Positions 41,266-49,601 of a stretch of 64,000 nt of DNA are shown in pieces; position 1 is the stretch's first letter, and the number at the start of each line of letters is the position of its first letter. A program made the translations under genes and the position numbers. Location: positions 3,455,001 to 3,519,000 of the forward strand of contig NZ_MDGP01000001.1 in the NCBI RefSeq assembly GCF_001747095.1, read 5' to 3'. Origin of the DNA: Roseivirga sp. 4D4 (lineage in GTDB: Bacteria > Bacteroidota > Bacteroidia > Cytophagales > Cyclobacteriaceae). A model generated the notes under the pieces. The model made no database searches. It saw only the letters and a program-made list of their open reading frames with translations, and was not told the DNA's origin.

Positions 41266-41336
41266 TACAAGTAGAATTTAATTCCTAAATGTAGTTTTTA
41301 AAAAGAGAAAGTCAAATTAAAAATTCCTATTTGTAG
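41265..41336. promoter_or_regulatory. Candidate PadR operators
   Basis: Two direct copies of ATTCCTAWWTGTAG lie at 41281-41294 and 41323-41336, 42 bp apart (four helical turns). A third, inverted and weaker copy (TTACAAGTAGAATT, 41266-41279) forms an imperfect palindrome with the first. The same box occurs before the degenerate PadR copy at 44.2 kb and in the arms of the inverted repeat before the PadR gene at 52.6 kb. Autoregulation by PadR is inferred. Confidence 0.6.
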
Positions 41337-41489
41337 TTTTAATAGATTCTTTATGAAGACGACTAAACCAGGGTTGTATTACAAATAGGGATAAACTGAA
41401 CTACTGTTGCTCACTCCTCAAGACTGTGACTTTAGCACTGGGTAAAAGCGATATGGGACTTGGGTCGAGCTGTATGGTTTCGTGTGTAC

Positions 41490-43913
41490 TTATTCATCCC
41501 GCAAACATTTCACAGGATTTGCTTTGGCTGCTTTGAATGTTTGAAAACTCACTGTAGTCAGAGCCATCAACAGTACAGCTACTCCGGGCAATGCAAAGAG
41601 GTACCATTGAAGTTCGATCCTAACAGCAAAGCCAGCCAGCCATTTGTCCATTCCAAAATAGGCCAGAGGTACAGCTACCACAATGGCTACAATAATCAAT
41701 TTAATGAAGTCTATGGATAACAAACGTAAAATATTTGAGATACTGGCACCTAATACTTTTCGGACACCGATTTCCTTCGTGCGTTGCTCAGCTGTATACG
41801 TGGCTAGGCCCAATAAACCAAGAAATGCAATAAATATTGCTAGACAGGAAAACTTGGTAAACAATTTTCTAAAAACGAAATCGGCCTGATATTGACGATT
41901 GAAGTTATCGTCAACAAAACTATAAACAAATGGCCTATGTGGAGCGAGTTGAGTCCAGACTTCACCCACTTCTTTAATTGTTCGACTTAGGTCATCAGAT
42001 TTTATCTTGAGTGACAAGTACCTGCTAGCGTAAGGTGAAAAAGGTAAGGTCAAGGGTTCTATACCTTGGTGTAACGAAACGTAATTGAAGTCTTTTACAA
42101 CACCTATTACTTTCCCTGTTCTTCCCCATTGGGAAAATTCTTTGCCAATAATGTCTTCAGGATTGGAATAGCCATATTGCTTAGCAGCAGCTTCATTGAG
42201 TACGAGAGCACTGGTAGAGTCTGTAGGGAAATCTCTAGAATAGGATCTTCCTGCAATTATTTCTAAATCAAAATGAGTAATGAAATCCATGCCAACCTGA
42301 AAGATAGGCTGTCCCATGTGCTTTAATTCTCCATCAGCGGCTCGAATTTGTGTAACAGCATTAGGAAAAAAACTCCCAGGTACGGACCTAGAAAAAGCAG
42401 TAGATAAAATGGCAGGGTTGGCTTCCATATTGGTCTTTAGTACTTCCATCTTGCCATTGACGGCACCGTCATAGTTGTAATCCAACACTAACATACGCTC
42501 CTGATCAAACCCTAGGTCTTTTTCTAATAGATGATTCAATTGAGAATAAACAGTGACTGTCCCAGCAATTAAGGCAATGGAAATACTGAATTGGAATACC
42601 ACCAAGATCTTTCTCAGATTCACGCCATTGGTGTTTGATTTTAAGATCCCTTTTAATACCAAAACAGGTTTAAAACTAGAAAGGATAAAGGCAGGATATG
42701 AACCCGCTATGATTCCTATGATGAACATAACACTAATGAGCAACAGAATTGTCTGTGTGTTGAGGTAGTTCTGGATCAGGAATTTTTTATTAGTCAGGTC
42801 GTTCATAAACGGGAGTGCTATGAACACAAGGATGATTGCGATAATCATGGATAGAAAAACGAAAACAAAAGACTCGCCTAAAAATTGAATGATCAAATTC
42901 TTTCGATCTGCACCAATTGATTTTCTGATTCCTACTTCTTTTGCTCGATCCATGGCCCGGGCTGTTGACAAGTTCATAAAATTGATCATGGCAATAGCCA
43001 GAAGAAATAAGCCAATAACGGTGAACACGTAAATACTAGATAAACTCCCTGTTTCTCCGGGTTGTCTTTGTGCTACGGTTCTTAAATAAACATCCTTGAG
43101 CCCTTCGATTCCTATGGTATAATTAGACTCAGGGGAGGGGTGATTCTTTGAAATGAAAGCAGGAATTTTCTCTTTGAAAGTAGCGGCATTAAATCCTTTG
43201 TTGACAAGGAAATAAGTATAAAAATCTGCGTAACCCCACATATCGAAGACCCTTGGGTTGGATTTCTTATAAGTACTCAAAGAGAGTAAAGCGTTGAAAC
43301 GAAAATGTGAATTGGATGGAATATCTTCCATAATACCTGTCACAACGTAATCACCAGCATTACTTCTACCTGCTGACGCACTACCTTTCAATACTTTACC
43401 TATCGCATCTTGGTCCCCAAAATATTTTTTTGCAGTAGTTTCTGTCAGGACAATGCTGAATGGAGCTGTCAAAGCGGTTTCAGGATCACCCTCCAACAAC
43501 TTCCAACTGAAAACATCAAAGACAGTCGAGTCCATAAAGAAAACTCCCTCCTCTTGATACAGGTTGTCACCATTCCTTAGCAGAAGATCCGATCTACCCG
43601 AAAATTGAGCGATCTTATCAATTTCCGGAAAATAGTCTAAAAGAGCTGGTCCGACTCTTGCATTCGCCCAGACCCAAAATGTATTTGCCTTGGCATCTTC
43701 CTCATTACCACCTGGCGGTTTGTATCCATGGGTTACCCTATATATCCTTTCTCCTTTTTCATGATAGGTGTCATAAGATTTTTCATCCTGCACAAACATG
43801 AAAATCAAAAAACAACAGGCAATCCCTAACCCAAGTCCAAAGATATTTAGAATAGAATAGGTTTTCTTTTTGACTATGTTTCGCCAAGCAATTTTGAAAT
43901 AGCTTTTAAACAT
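41490..43913 (-). CDS. FtsX-like ABC permease (no prefix domain)
   Basis: This 807-residue protein is a MacB-like permease starting directly with the body (MFKSYFKIAWRNIVKKKTYS), TM at about 20-40, two periplasmic domains, and TM helices at about 285-400, 440-460 and in the last 130 residues. Signatures are DRAKEVGIRKSIGA and QRTKEIGVRKVLGAS. It lacks the prefix domain of its neighbours. The upstream region holds only the remains of a PadR gene (44088-44223), so the gene has probably lost its own regulator, though the PadR box is still there and a paralogue could act on it. Substrate unknown. Confidence 0.92.
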   Translation of the reverse strand: MFKSYFKIAWRNIVKKKTYSILNIFGLGLGIACCFLIFMFVQDEKSYDTYHEKGERIYRVTHGYKPPGGNEEDAKANTFWVWANARVGPALLDYFPEIDKIAQFSGRSDLLLRNGDNLYQEEGVFFMDSTVFDVFSWKLLEGDPETALTAPFSIVLTETTAKKYFGDQDAIGKVLKGSASAGRSNAGDYVVTGIMEDIPSNSHFRFNALLSLSTYKKSNPRVFDMWGYADFYTYFLVNKGFNAATFKEKIPAFISKNHPSPESNYTIGIEGLKDVYLRTVAQRQPGETGSLSSIYVFTVIGLFLLAIAMINFMNLSTARAMDRAKEVGIRKSIGADRKNLIIQFLGESFVFVFLSMIIAIILVFIALPFMNDLTNKKFLIQNYLNTQTILLLISVMFIIGIIAGSYPAFILSSFKPVLVLKGILKSNTNGVNLRKILVVFQFSISIALIAGTVTVYSQLNHLLEKDLGFDQERMLVLDYNYDGAVNGKMEVLKTNMEANPAILSTAFSRSVPGSFFPNAVTQIRAADGELKHMGQPIFQVGMDFITHFDLEIIAGRSYSRDFPTDSTSALVLNEAAAKQYGYSNPEDIIGKEFSQWGRTGKVIGVVKDFNYVSLHQGIEPLTLPFSPYASRYLSLKIKSDDLSRTIKEVGEVWTQLAPHRPFVYSFVDDNFNRQYQADFVFRKLFTKFSCLAIFIAFLGLLGLATYTAEQRTKEIGVRKVLGASISNILRLLSIDFIKLIIVAIVVAVPLAYFGMDKWLAGFAVRIELQWYLFALPGVAVLLMALTTVSFQTFKAAKANPVKCLRDE

Positions 43914-44087
43914 TATGGTTAAATTTTATTTGAATCAAATGACCATAAAAGTTGAATCTTCGGAATTTAAAGGTTTTAGAATCTTCTTTCTACCTCTCTT
44001 TGTCCATCTATATTAAACAAAACTAACGCAAATCTCCTGACCTGAAGACGTTTATCCTTACTAGCAGGCCAGTAAGCGATAGATAGC

Positions 44088-44223
44088 AAAGCCAATACTG
44101 ATACTTTCCGTGAGTGCTTCTCTTCAATTTCGTCATCGATGACTACACGTAGACTTCTCCATAGAGTACGCCAACAGTGAGAAGTACTAGTGCTTCAAAC
44201 TCTCCGAGCTAGTATTTTTTCAT
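44088..44223 (-). pseudogene. Degenerate PadR regulator gene
   Basis: From the ATG at 44221-44223 the - strand reads MKKY, then a TAG where the intact PadR gene has CAG (Gln), then LGEFEALVLLTVGVLYGEVY. A frameshift follows, after which a second frame reads VVIDDEIEEKHSRKVSVLAL. Both parts match the intact protein at 40927-41265 (LGEFEELVLLTVGVLYGEAY and VAIKEEIEQRHKRKVSVGAL). The likeness ends at about 44088, before the wing, so the copy is nonsense-mutated, frameshifted and truncated. The upstream DNA, including the PadR box, is nearly identical to that at 41.27 kb. Confidence 0.9.
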
Positions 44224-44238
44224 TACAAGTAGAATTTA

Positions 44239-44252
44239 ATTCCTATTTGTAG
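44239..44252. promoter_or_regulatory. PadR box kept upstream of the PadR pseudogene
   Basis: ATTCCTATTTGTAG is identical to the box at 41323-41336. The 30 bp between it and the pseudogene start also match the 41.27-kb locus almost base for base. It may still place the downstream permease under control of one of the two surviving PadR proteins. Confidence 0.5.
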
Positions 44253-44285
44253 TTTTAATGAAGTGTTTGAGTCTGAAAAATGAAA

Positions 44286-44311
44286 AAGCCTCACTTAGAA
44301 AAGTGAGGCTT
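44286..44311 (-). terminator. Terminator of the three-permease operon
   Basis: An 11-bp perfect stem (AAGCCTCACTT at 44286-44296, AAGTGAGGCTT at 44301-44311) with a 4-nt loop lies 22 bp after the stop of the last permease gene. On the - strand it is followed by TTTTTCATTTTT. Confidence 0.82.
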
Positions 44312-44333
44312 CATGTGTTTGAGTTAACGAAGT

Positions 44334-46943
44334 TTATTCTGCCCTGAGGCTCTTAACCGGGTTTGATACCGCTGCTCTTACCGATTGTGCGCCTACAGTT
44401 ATCCATGCTACCAGCAGCGTTGACCCAGCAGCTGCTATAAAGAGCAGGATACTCAAGGAAGTTCTATAGGCGAAACCATCAAGCCAATTCTGCATAATCA
44501 CATAAGCAACAGGAGCAGCAATGGCGTTAGCGATCAGCACTAAAAAGATGAATTTCTTTACGATAAGGTTCGAAACCCCTGAAACAGATCCTCCAAGTAC
44601 TTTCCTGATGGCAATTTCCTTTCGCTTGTCCTTGATGGTCATGTTGGCAATGGAGAACATACCAATCACCGCGATAAATAAAGCCAATACCGTGAGATAG
44701 AGGAGAATGTTTGAGAGCCGGCTTTCTTCGGCAAGTAGATCGGTGAAAGTTTGATCGAGGAAGAAGTATTCCAGAGGGGCTCCGTTGCTGACTTCTGACC
44801 AAGTGCTTTCAATGGCTCTTAGGGTTTCGGAGACATTTTCCGTTGAGATTTTTACGTTAAGAAAATCCATTGGCTCTTCTCGGTAAAAGAAGGCAAATGG
44901 CTTTATAGAAGATTTGTAATCAGCAAAATGGAAGTCTTTGACTACACCAATGACCTTACCGTTTCTCGTGGTTGAGTCGTTTTGCCTTGCCATCGGGATC
45001 TCCTTTTCCAGATCGTCAAGGCTTATTCCTAGCTCATTAAATGCTGTCTCATTAATGAGCATGGTAAGCCCCTGAGTGTCTGTAGGCCTATCTTTGGAGA
45101 AGTTTCTTCCAGCAACCAACTCAAACCCCATGGCTTCTACATAATCCGGATCGATGACCACATAGTTCATTGTAAACTGATCGGGATAGCCAATACCTGT
45201 GGTCCAGTTGAGGCCACCAACAATACCGTTGGAGATGCCTGCCTGAGCCACAGCGGGTATTTTGGTCAATTCATTTTTGAGTACTTCCTGATTGGCTACA
45301 CTTTCTGCGTTTTCAATGACCAGAATTTGTTCCGCACCGAATCCTTTGTCTTTATTCTTGACATGTTGCAACTGCTGATAGACAGCTATAGTGCCGAAAA
45401 TCATAAAGGCCGAAATGGCAAACTGTACTACCAGAAGTACTTTTCTCAAGCCCAAAACGGATTTTCCGGAATTTTTAAAAATGCCTTTTACTGCATTGGC
45501 TGCCTTGAAAGAGGACAGGTGCAAAGCGGGGTACAATCCTGCCACAAGTCCAATGGCGATTATTAGCCCAGAGATGATTAAGAAAACCAAAGTGTTTTCA
45601 GGTTGAAGTAAGGAAACTTCTCTTCCCAAGATATCGCTGAGGTTGATGAATAGGAATTCAGATAAAAAGCTGCCCAGCACTAAGGCCATGAGTGTCACCA
45701 AGAGTGTTTCCACAATAAATTGACCTACAAGTGCTTGTCTATGTGCTCCAAAAACCTTTCGAACACCAACTTCTTTAAAGCGCCTGAGAGATCCTGCTAC
45801 CGTCAGGTTTAGGTAGTTCAAGCAGGAAATTAAGAGTACGAAAATGCCAAGGGCCGCGAAAATGTAGATATTGTTCATGTCGCCATTGGCTTCCAATTCC
45901 CATTTGAGGTTTGATTTCAAATGTATATCGGTCAGGGCTTGAGAATAGATGATGTTGTAATATTCTGTTTCCGGGATATTGGATTCATAAAACGGCTGAA
46001 GTCTTGGTTCAATGTTCTCGATTTTAGCCCCCGGTACTAGCTTCATATAAGTATAGTAGTTGTACCAGCCCCAGTTCCCATCAACATTTTCGGAGGTGAT
46101 TCTACCGAGAAAGTCGAATTTGAAATGGGAGTTGACTGGGATATCTTCCAGTACGGCAGATATGTTAAGGACCCTGTTTTCTGTGTCATAAATGGTCAAT
46201 GACTCACCCACCACATCTTCACGGCCGAAATACTTTTGAGCCATGCGCTTTGTGATGACAATTTGACTTGGATCATCTAGGGCGTGATCTGTCTGACCAT
46301 AAAGCACTTTAAAATCAAATACATCGAAGAAAGTAGAATCTGTTCTTAAGAACGCTTCTTCGTAGAACTTACTCTCTTCGTTTGCGCCTATCAGGAACTT
46401 TCCGCCCCAGCTGGGAAATAGCCTCACGGAAGACTCTACTTCCGGAAACTCGTTTTTTAAGGCTGGTGCTAGTGCTGGTGGTGTGGTTGCATCTGGCAAC
46501 CTTCTTCCAGTCCCGTCTACAAAATCGATTGCAACTCGATGAATTCGGTCAGAATCTTGATGGAATTTATCATAGGAGAGTTCTCCTTTCAGATATATGA
46601 AGATGAATATAAAGCAGGCAATGCCTACTCCAAGGCTGGCTACATTGATACCGGTGCTGCCCTTATGCTTAAGGACATTGCGCCAGGCAAATTTTATGTG
46701 GCTTCTGTACATGGTTATGAAATTTGAGTTTTGACTTATTTTTTTGAGCGCAAAAGGCCGAAGGAAATGCATTGCATGGATGACATAGCTGAGGTCAGCT
46801 CGCCATTTTGGCCTCGACTTTCGCTCGATCTGGTATTGTTCAAACAGATCACCTTCAATCTCCTCTAACAACTCGTCTTTACAGACAGCATTCAAAAGTC
46901 GATCGACCCATCGTGGCGTTGAATATGTTTTAGGCAAGGACAT
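44334..46943 (-). CDS. FtsX-like ABC permease with second type of prefix domain
   Basis: This 869-residue protein opens with a prefix domain of a second type (residues 1-80: WVDRLLNAVCKDELLEEIEG, then DLFEQYQIERK and FLRPFALKKI), shared with the two genes upstream but different from those at 35.7-40.9 kb. The MacB-like body follows, with coupling motifs RRFKEVGVRKVFGA and KRKEIAIRKVLGGS, ending SLRAE. Its ATG overlaps the stop of the preceding permease gene by one base (TAATG), a sign of translational coupling. It is the last gene of the operon that begins with the PadR gene at 52.6 kb. Confidence 0.93.
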   Translation of the reverse strand: MSLPKTYSTPRWVDRLLNAVCKDELLEEIEGDLFEQYQIERKSRPKWRADLSYVIHAMHFLRPFALKKISQNSNFITMYRSHIKFAWRNVLKHKGSTGINVASLGVGIACFIFIFIYLKGELSYDKFHQDSDRIHRVAIDFVDGTGRRLPDATTPPALAPALKNEFPEVESSVRLFPSWGGKFLIGANEESKFYEEAFLRTDSTFFDVFDFKVLYGQTDHALDDPSQIVITKRMAQKYFGREDVVGESLTIYDTENRVLNISAVLEDIPVNSHFKFDFLGRITSENVDGNWGWYNYYTYMKLVPGAKIENIEPRLQPFYESNIPETEYYNIIYSQALTDIHLKSNLKWELEANGDMNNIYIFAALGIFVLLISCLNYLNLTVAGSLRRFKEVGVRKVFGAHRQALVGQFIVETLLVTLMALVLGSFLSEFLFINLSDILGREVSLLQPENTLVFLIISGLIIAIGLVAGLYPALHLSSFKAANAVKGIFKNSGKSVLGLRKVLLVVQFAISAFMIFGTIAVYQQLQHVKNKDKGFGAEQILVIENAESVANQEVLKNELTKIPAVAQAGISNGIVGGLNWTTGIGYPDQFTMNYVVIDPDYVEAMGFELVAGRNFSKDRPTDTQGLTMLINETAFNELGISLDDLEKEIPMARQNDSTTRNGKVIGVVKDFHFADYKSSIKPFAFFYREEPMDFLNVKISTENVSETLRAIESTWSEVSNGAPLEYFFLDQTFTDLLAEESRLSNILLYLTVLALFIAVIGMFSIANMTIKDKRKEIAIRKVLGGSVSGVSNLIVKKFIFLVLIANAIAAPVAYVIMQNWLDGFAYRTSLSILLFIAAAGSTLLVAWITVGAQSVRAAVSNPVKSLRAE

Positions 46944-49591
46944 TATTCGTTCCTTAATGCATCAGCAGGATTGCTTCTTATCGTCTTAATTGATATACCA
47001 CTTATGGTGACAAAAATCAATGTCAGAGCCGCAGCAGCCGTGAGGACAAAAACCAGTGGGTTGATCATGTTTTGGTAGGTGAAATTTTCCAACCATCGGT
47101 TCATAAAAATGTAAGCAGTGGGTACTGCTAAAAGACTGGCAATACCACCGATGATAATGTACCTCACATTGATAAGCATAAGAATTTGCTTAGCCGATGC
47201 ACCCAGTATTTTGCGAATGCCAATTTCCTTAACACGCTGTTTTATAGCAATCGAAACGATGCCGATGAGCCCAGCGATGGCCAAGAAGATGGAAATACTA
47301 GAGAGTAGTGATGTCAGCAATAAGGTTCTGGATTCTTCTTGATATAGGGAAGCTATCTCATCATCCAAAAACCTGTATACAAAGTCGTTTTGAGGGTAAA
47401 TTTCTTTGTAGGCTTCTTCTAATTGAGGCAACGTGCTTCCTAAGTTTTGAGCATCAATGCTTGTTACCACGTAGTTATAGCCCCTTGGCCGTGTCATCAT
47501 GATCAAGGGCCGAATAGGCACATGCAATGACTTGTAGTGAAAGTCTTTGACCACACCCACGATTTGACCTTTTACTAATTCTTCATTGTTAACCCAAAAG
47601 ATGCTTTGACCAATTGGGTTTTCAATGTTGAGCTCATGTATGGCCGTTTCGTTCAGCAAAAACGAAACTCCCGCTGAATCAGCGGCCATTGTTTCATCAA
47701 GTGTTCTGCCAGCCAACAACTCTATTCCCAAAGTCTGCATGGCATCGTCATCTATGAAGGCTTCGGCTGCATCGATTGTCAATGATGGGTTTTCTTCGGC
47801 ATAAATAGGATGTTGATCAAACTGACCGCCAGGCACATTCGATACCGCTGCTACAGATGTTACCCCTGAATATTGGCTAAAGGCTGATTTGACCAATTCA
47901 GATTTGTTCTCGTAATTGTCCAAATCGATCACCACGAGGTTTTCCTGTCGGAAACCCAGGTCTTTCTGTTTTAAAAACCTAATCTGTCCATTGATGATGA
48001 GACTTCCGCTGACCATCACGATTGCGGCTACCAGCTGGATGCCCAATAAGCTATTTCTAACCGCAGCTCCACCAACTTTCTTTTTTGCAGTGCCTTGCAA
48101 AATACGTCCAGGATCCAGTGAATTTAGATAAAAGGACGGGTAGGCAGCCGCAAGTACTGCTGTAAGTAATGTTGCCCCTATCATGAAGATCATGGGAGAA
48201 GTTCGCCAGATATCATCAGCCACAATGTTGCCATTCACCAATTGATTAAAAGGGAGTTCTAAACCATAAATTACGAGTATGGCCAAGGCCATGGAGGAAA
48301 AAGAAATCAGCAGCGATTCAAATAGAAATTGTGTCAAAAGCTGTTTTCTCTGGGCTCCAAGTGTTTTTTTCACCCCGACTTCCTTAAGCCTTTCTGCAGA
48401 ACGAGCGGTGCTGAGGTTTACAAAGTTGATAATCGATATTAGCAGAATAAAAAGCCCAGAAACACCGTAGATAAGTAGGTAGGAGAAACTGCTATTGGTT
48501 TCTAGTTCCCAACGTAAGTTGGAATGCAGATGAATATCATGGATGGGCTGGAGTTCAAAACGTAATTCGCCTGCTCTTAATCGTTCGAGCCCTTCTTCAG
48601 ACCAGTCCAGATAACTTTCTACCCAATTCGGGATTCTCTCTTCGAGTGCTTTTGCATCACTTTCAGGTGCGAGTTTCACATAGTTAAAGTGACCAAAATC
48701 TGCCCATGACATCCATGGATCATTGAAGTTGAGTGATTTAAGAGACACATAAGAAATCAAAAAGTTAAAGTGGAAGTGCGAAGTGATTGGTACATCTTCT
48801 ACAACACCCACCACCTCAAGCATGTCTATATTGACGTCAAAGGAAAGGCGGCTACCGACAGCCGGTTTGTCTCCGAAATACCTTTCAGCCGTTGATTTGG
48901 ATAATATTACGCCCCAAGGGTTTTTCAGTGCTGTTTCTGGGTTGCCTTCTATAAATTTGAAATCAAATACATCAAAAAAAGTGCTGTCTACAAAGTAGCC
49001 ATCAGGCTCATTGAAGCTAATGTTTTCGGCCTCCAAGGTCAGTTTGATGGTCTGCTTCGTCAGTCCCGCACCGTAAATTGGAGACAGGCTCACAGCTGCT
49101 GATACCTCGGGCAGGTCGCGCACCATTGCCTGTGCCAAGGGATGAGGAGTTCTTGTCTGAGGATTTTCACTCATCCAAGCGATTCTGTAGATGTCTTCAG
49201 AATCTTGATGGAAGCGATCGTAGGACAGCTCCTGTTGTACGTGTAAATAAATGAGTCCACAAACTGTGAAAGCGAGGACAAGGCCCAACAGATTGAAAGT
49301 AGTGTGCATTTTTTGTCGCCACATATTCCGCATGGCGAACTTGAGATAACTTCTATACATGATAATGATACTTGAGTGTTGACCGATTTTTTTTAGTGCA
49401 AAAGGCCTTAGAAAATTGAACATGTGGAACCAATAGGCCAGATTGGCTTTCCACTTTTCTTTTTCAGCACGCTCGACCTGATAGTGCTCAAAAAGGTCAC
49501 CTTCGATTTCTTCTAAAAGACTGTCTTTACAAACTGCTTTTAGAAGCCGATCGGCTAGCTTGGGAGGGTTATATAGTTCTTTAGATGCCAA
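46943..49591 (-). CDS. FtsX-like ABC permease with second type of prefix domain
   Basis: This 882-residue protein has the prefix domain at 1-80 (LADRLLKAVCKDSLLEEIEG, DLFEHYQVERAEKEKWKANL, FLRPFALKKIG). The permease body follows, with a TM at about 97-118, coupling motifs ERLKEVGVKKTLGA and QRVKEIGIRKILGAS, and an end ALRNE. It is the middle gene of three permeases in one operon: it starts 10 bp after the stop of the preceding gene and overlaps the next by one base. The sequence is close to its neighbours in layout but diverged in the periplasmic domains, which suggests different substrates or partners. Confidence 0.93.
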   Translation of the reverse strand: MASKELYNPPKLADRLLKAVCKDSLLEEIEGDLFEHYQVERAEKEKWKANLAYWFHMFNFLRPFALKKIGQHSSIIIMYRSYLKFAMRNMWRQKMHTTFNLLGLVLAFTVCGLIYLHVQQELSYDRFHQDSEDIYRIAWMSENPQTRTPHPLAQAMVRDLPEVSAAVSLSPIYGAGLTKQTIKLTLEAENISFNEPDGYFVDSTFFDVFDFKFIEGNPETALKNPWGVILSKSTAERYFGDKPAVGSRLSFDVNIDMLEVVGVVEDVPITSHFHFNFLISYVSLKSLNFNDPWMSWADFGHFNYVKLAPESDAKALEERIPNWVESYLDWSEEGLERLRAGELRFELQPIHDIHLHSNLRWELETNSSFSYLLIYGVSGLFILLISIINFVNLSTARSAERLKEVGVKKTLGAQRKQLLTQFLFESLLISFSSMALAILVIYGLELPFNQLVNGNIVADDIWRTSPMIFMIGATLLTAVLAAAYPSFYLNSLDPGRILQGTAKKKVGGAAVRNSLLGIQLVAAIVMVSGSLIINGQIRFLKQKDLGFRQENLVVIDLDNYENKSELVKSAFSQYSGVTSVAAVSNVPGGQFDQHPIYAEENPSLTIDAAEAFIDDDAMQTLGIELLAGRTLDETMAADSAGVSFLLNETAIHELNIENPIGQSIFWVNNEELVKGQIVGVVKDFHYKSLHVPIRPLIMMTRPRGYNYVVTSIDAQNLGSTLPQLEEAYKEIYPQNDFVYRFLDDEIASLYQEESRTLLLTSLLSSISIFLAIAGLIGIVSIAIKQRVKEIGIRKILGASAKQILMLINVRYIIIGGIASLLAVPTAYIFMNRWLENFTYQNMINPLVFVLTAAAALTLIFVTISGISIKTIRSNPADALRNE

Positions 49592-49601
49592 GCCGTTTAA
49601 T

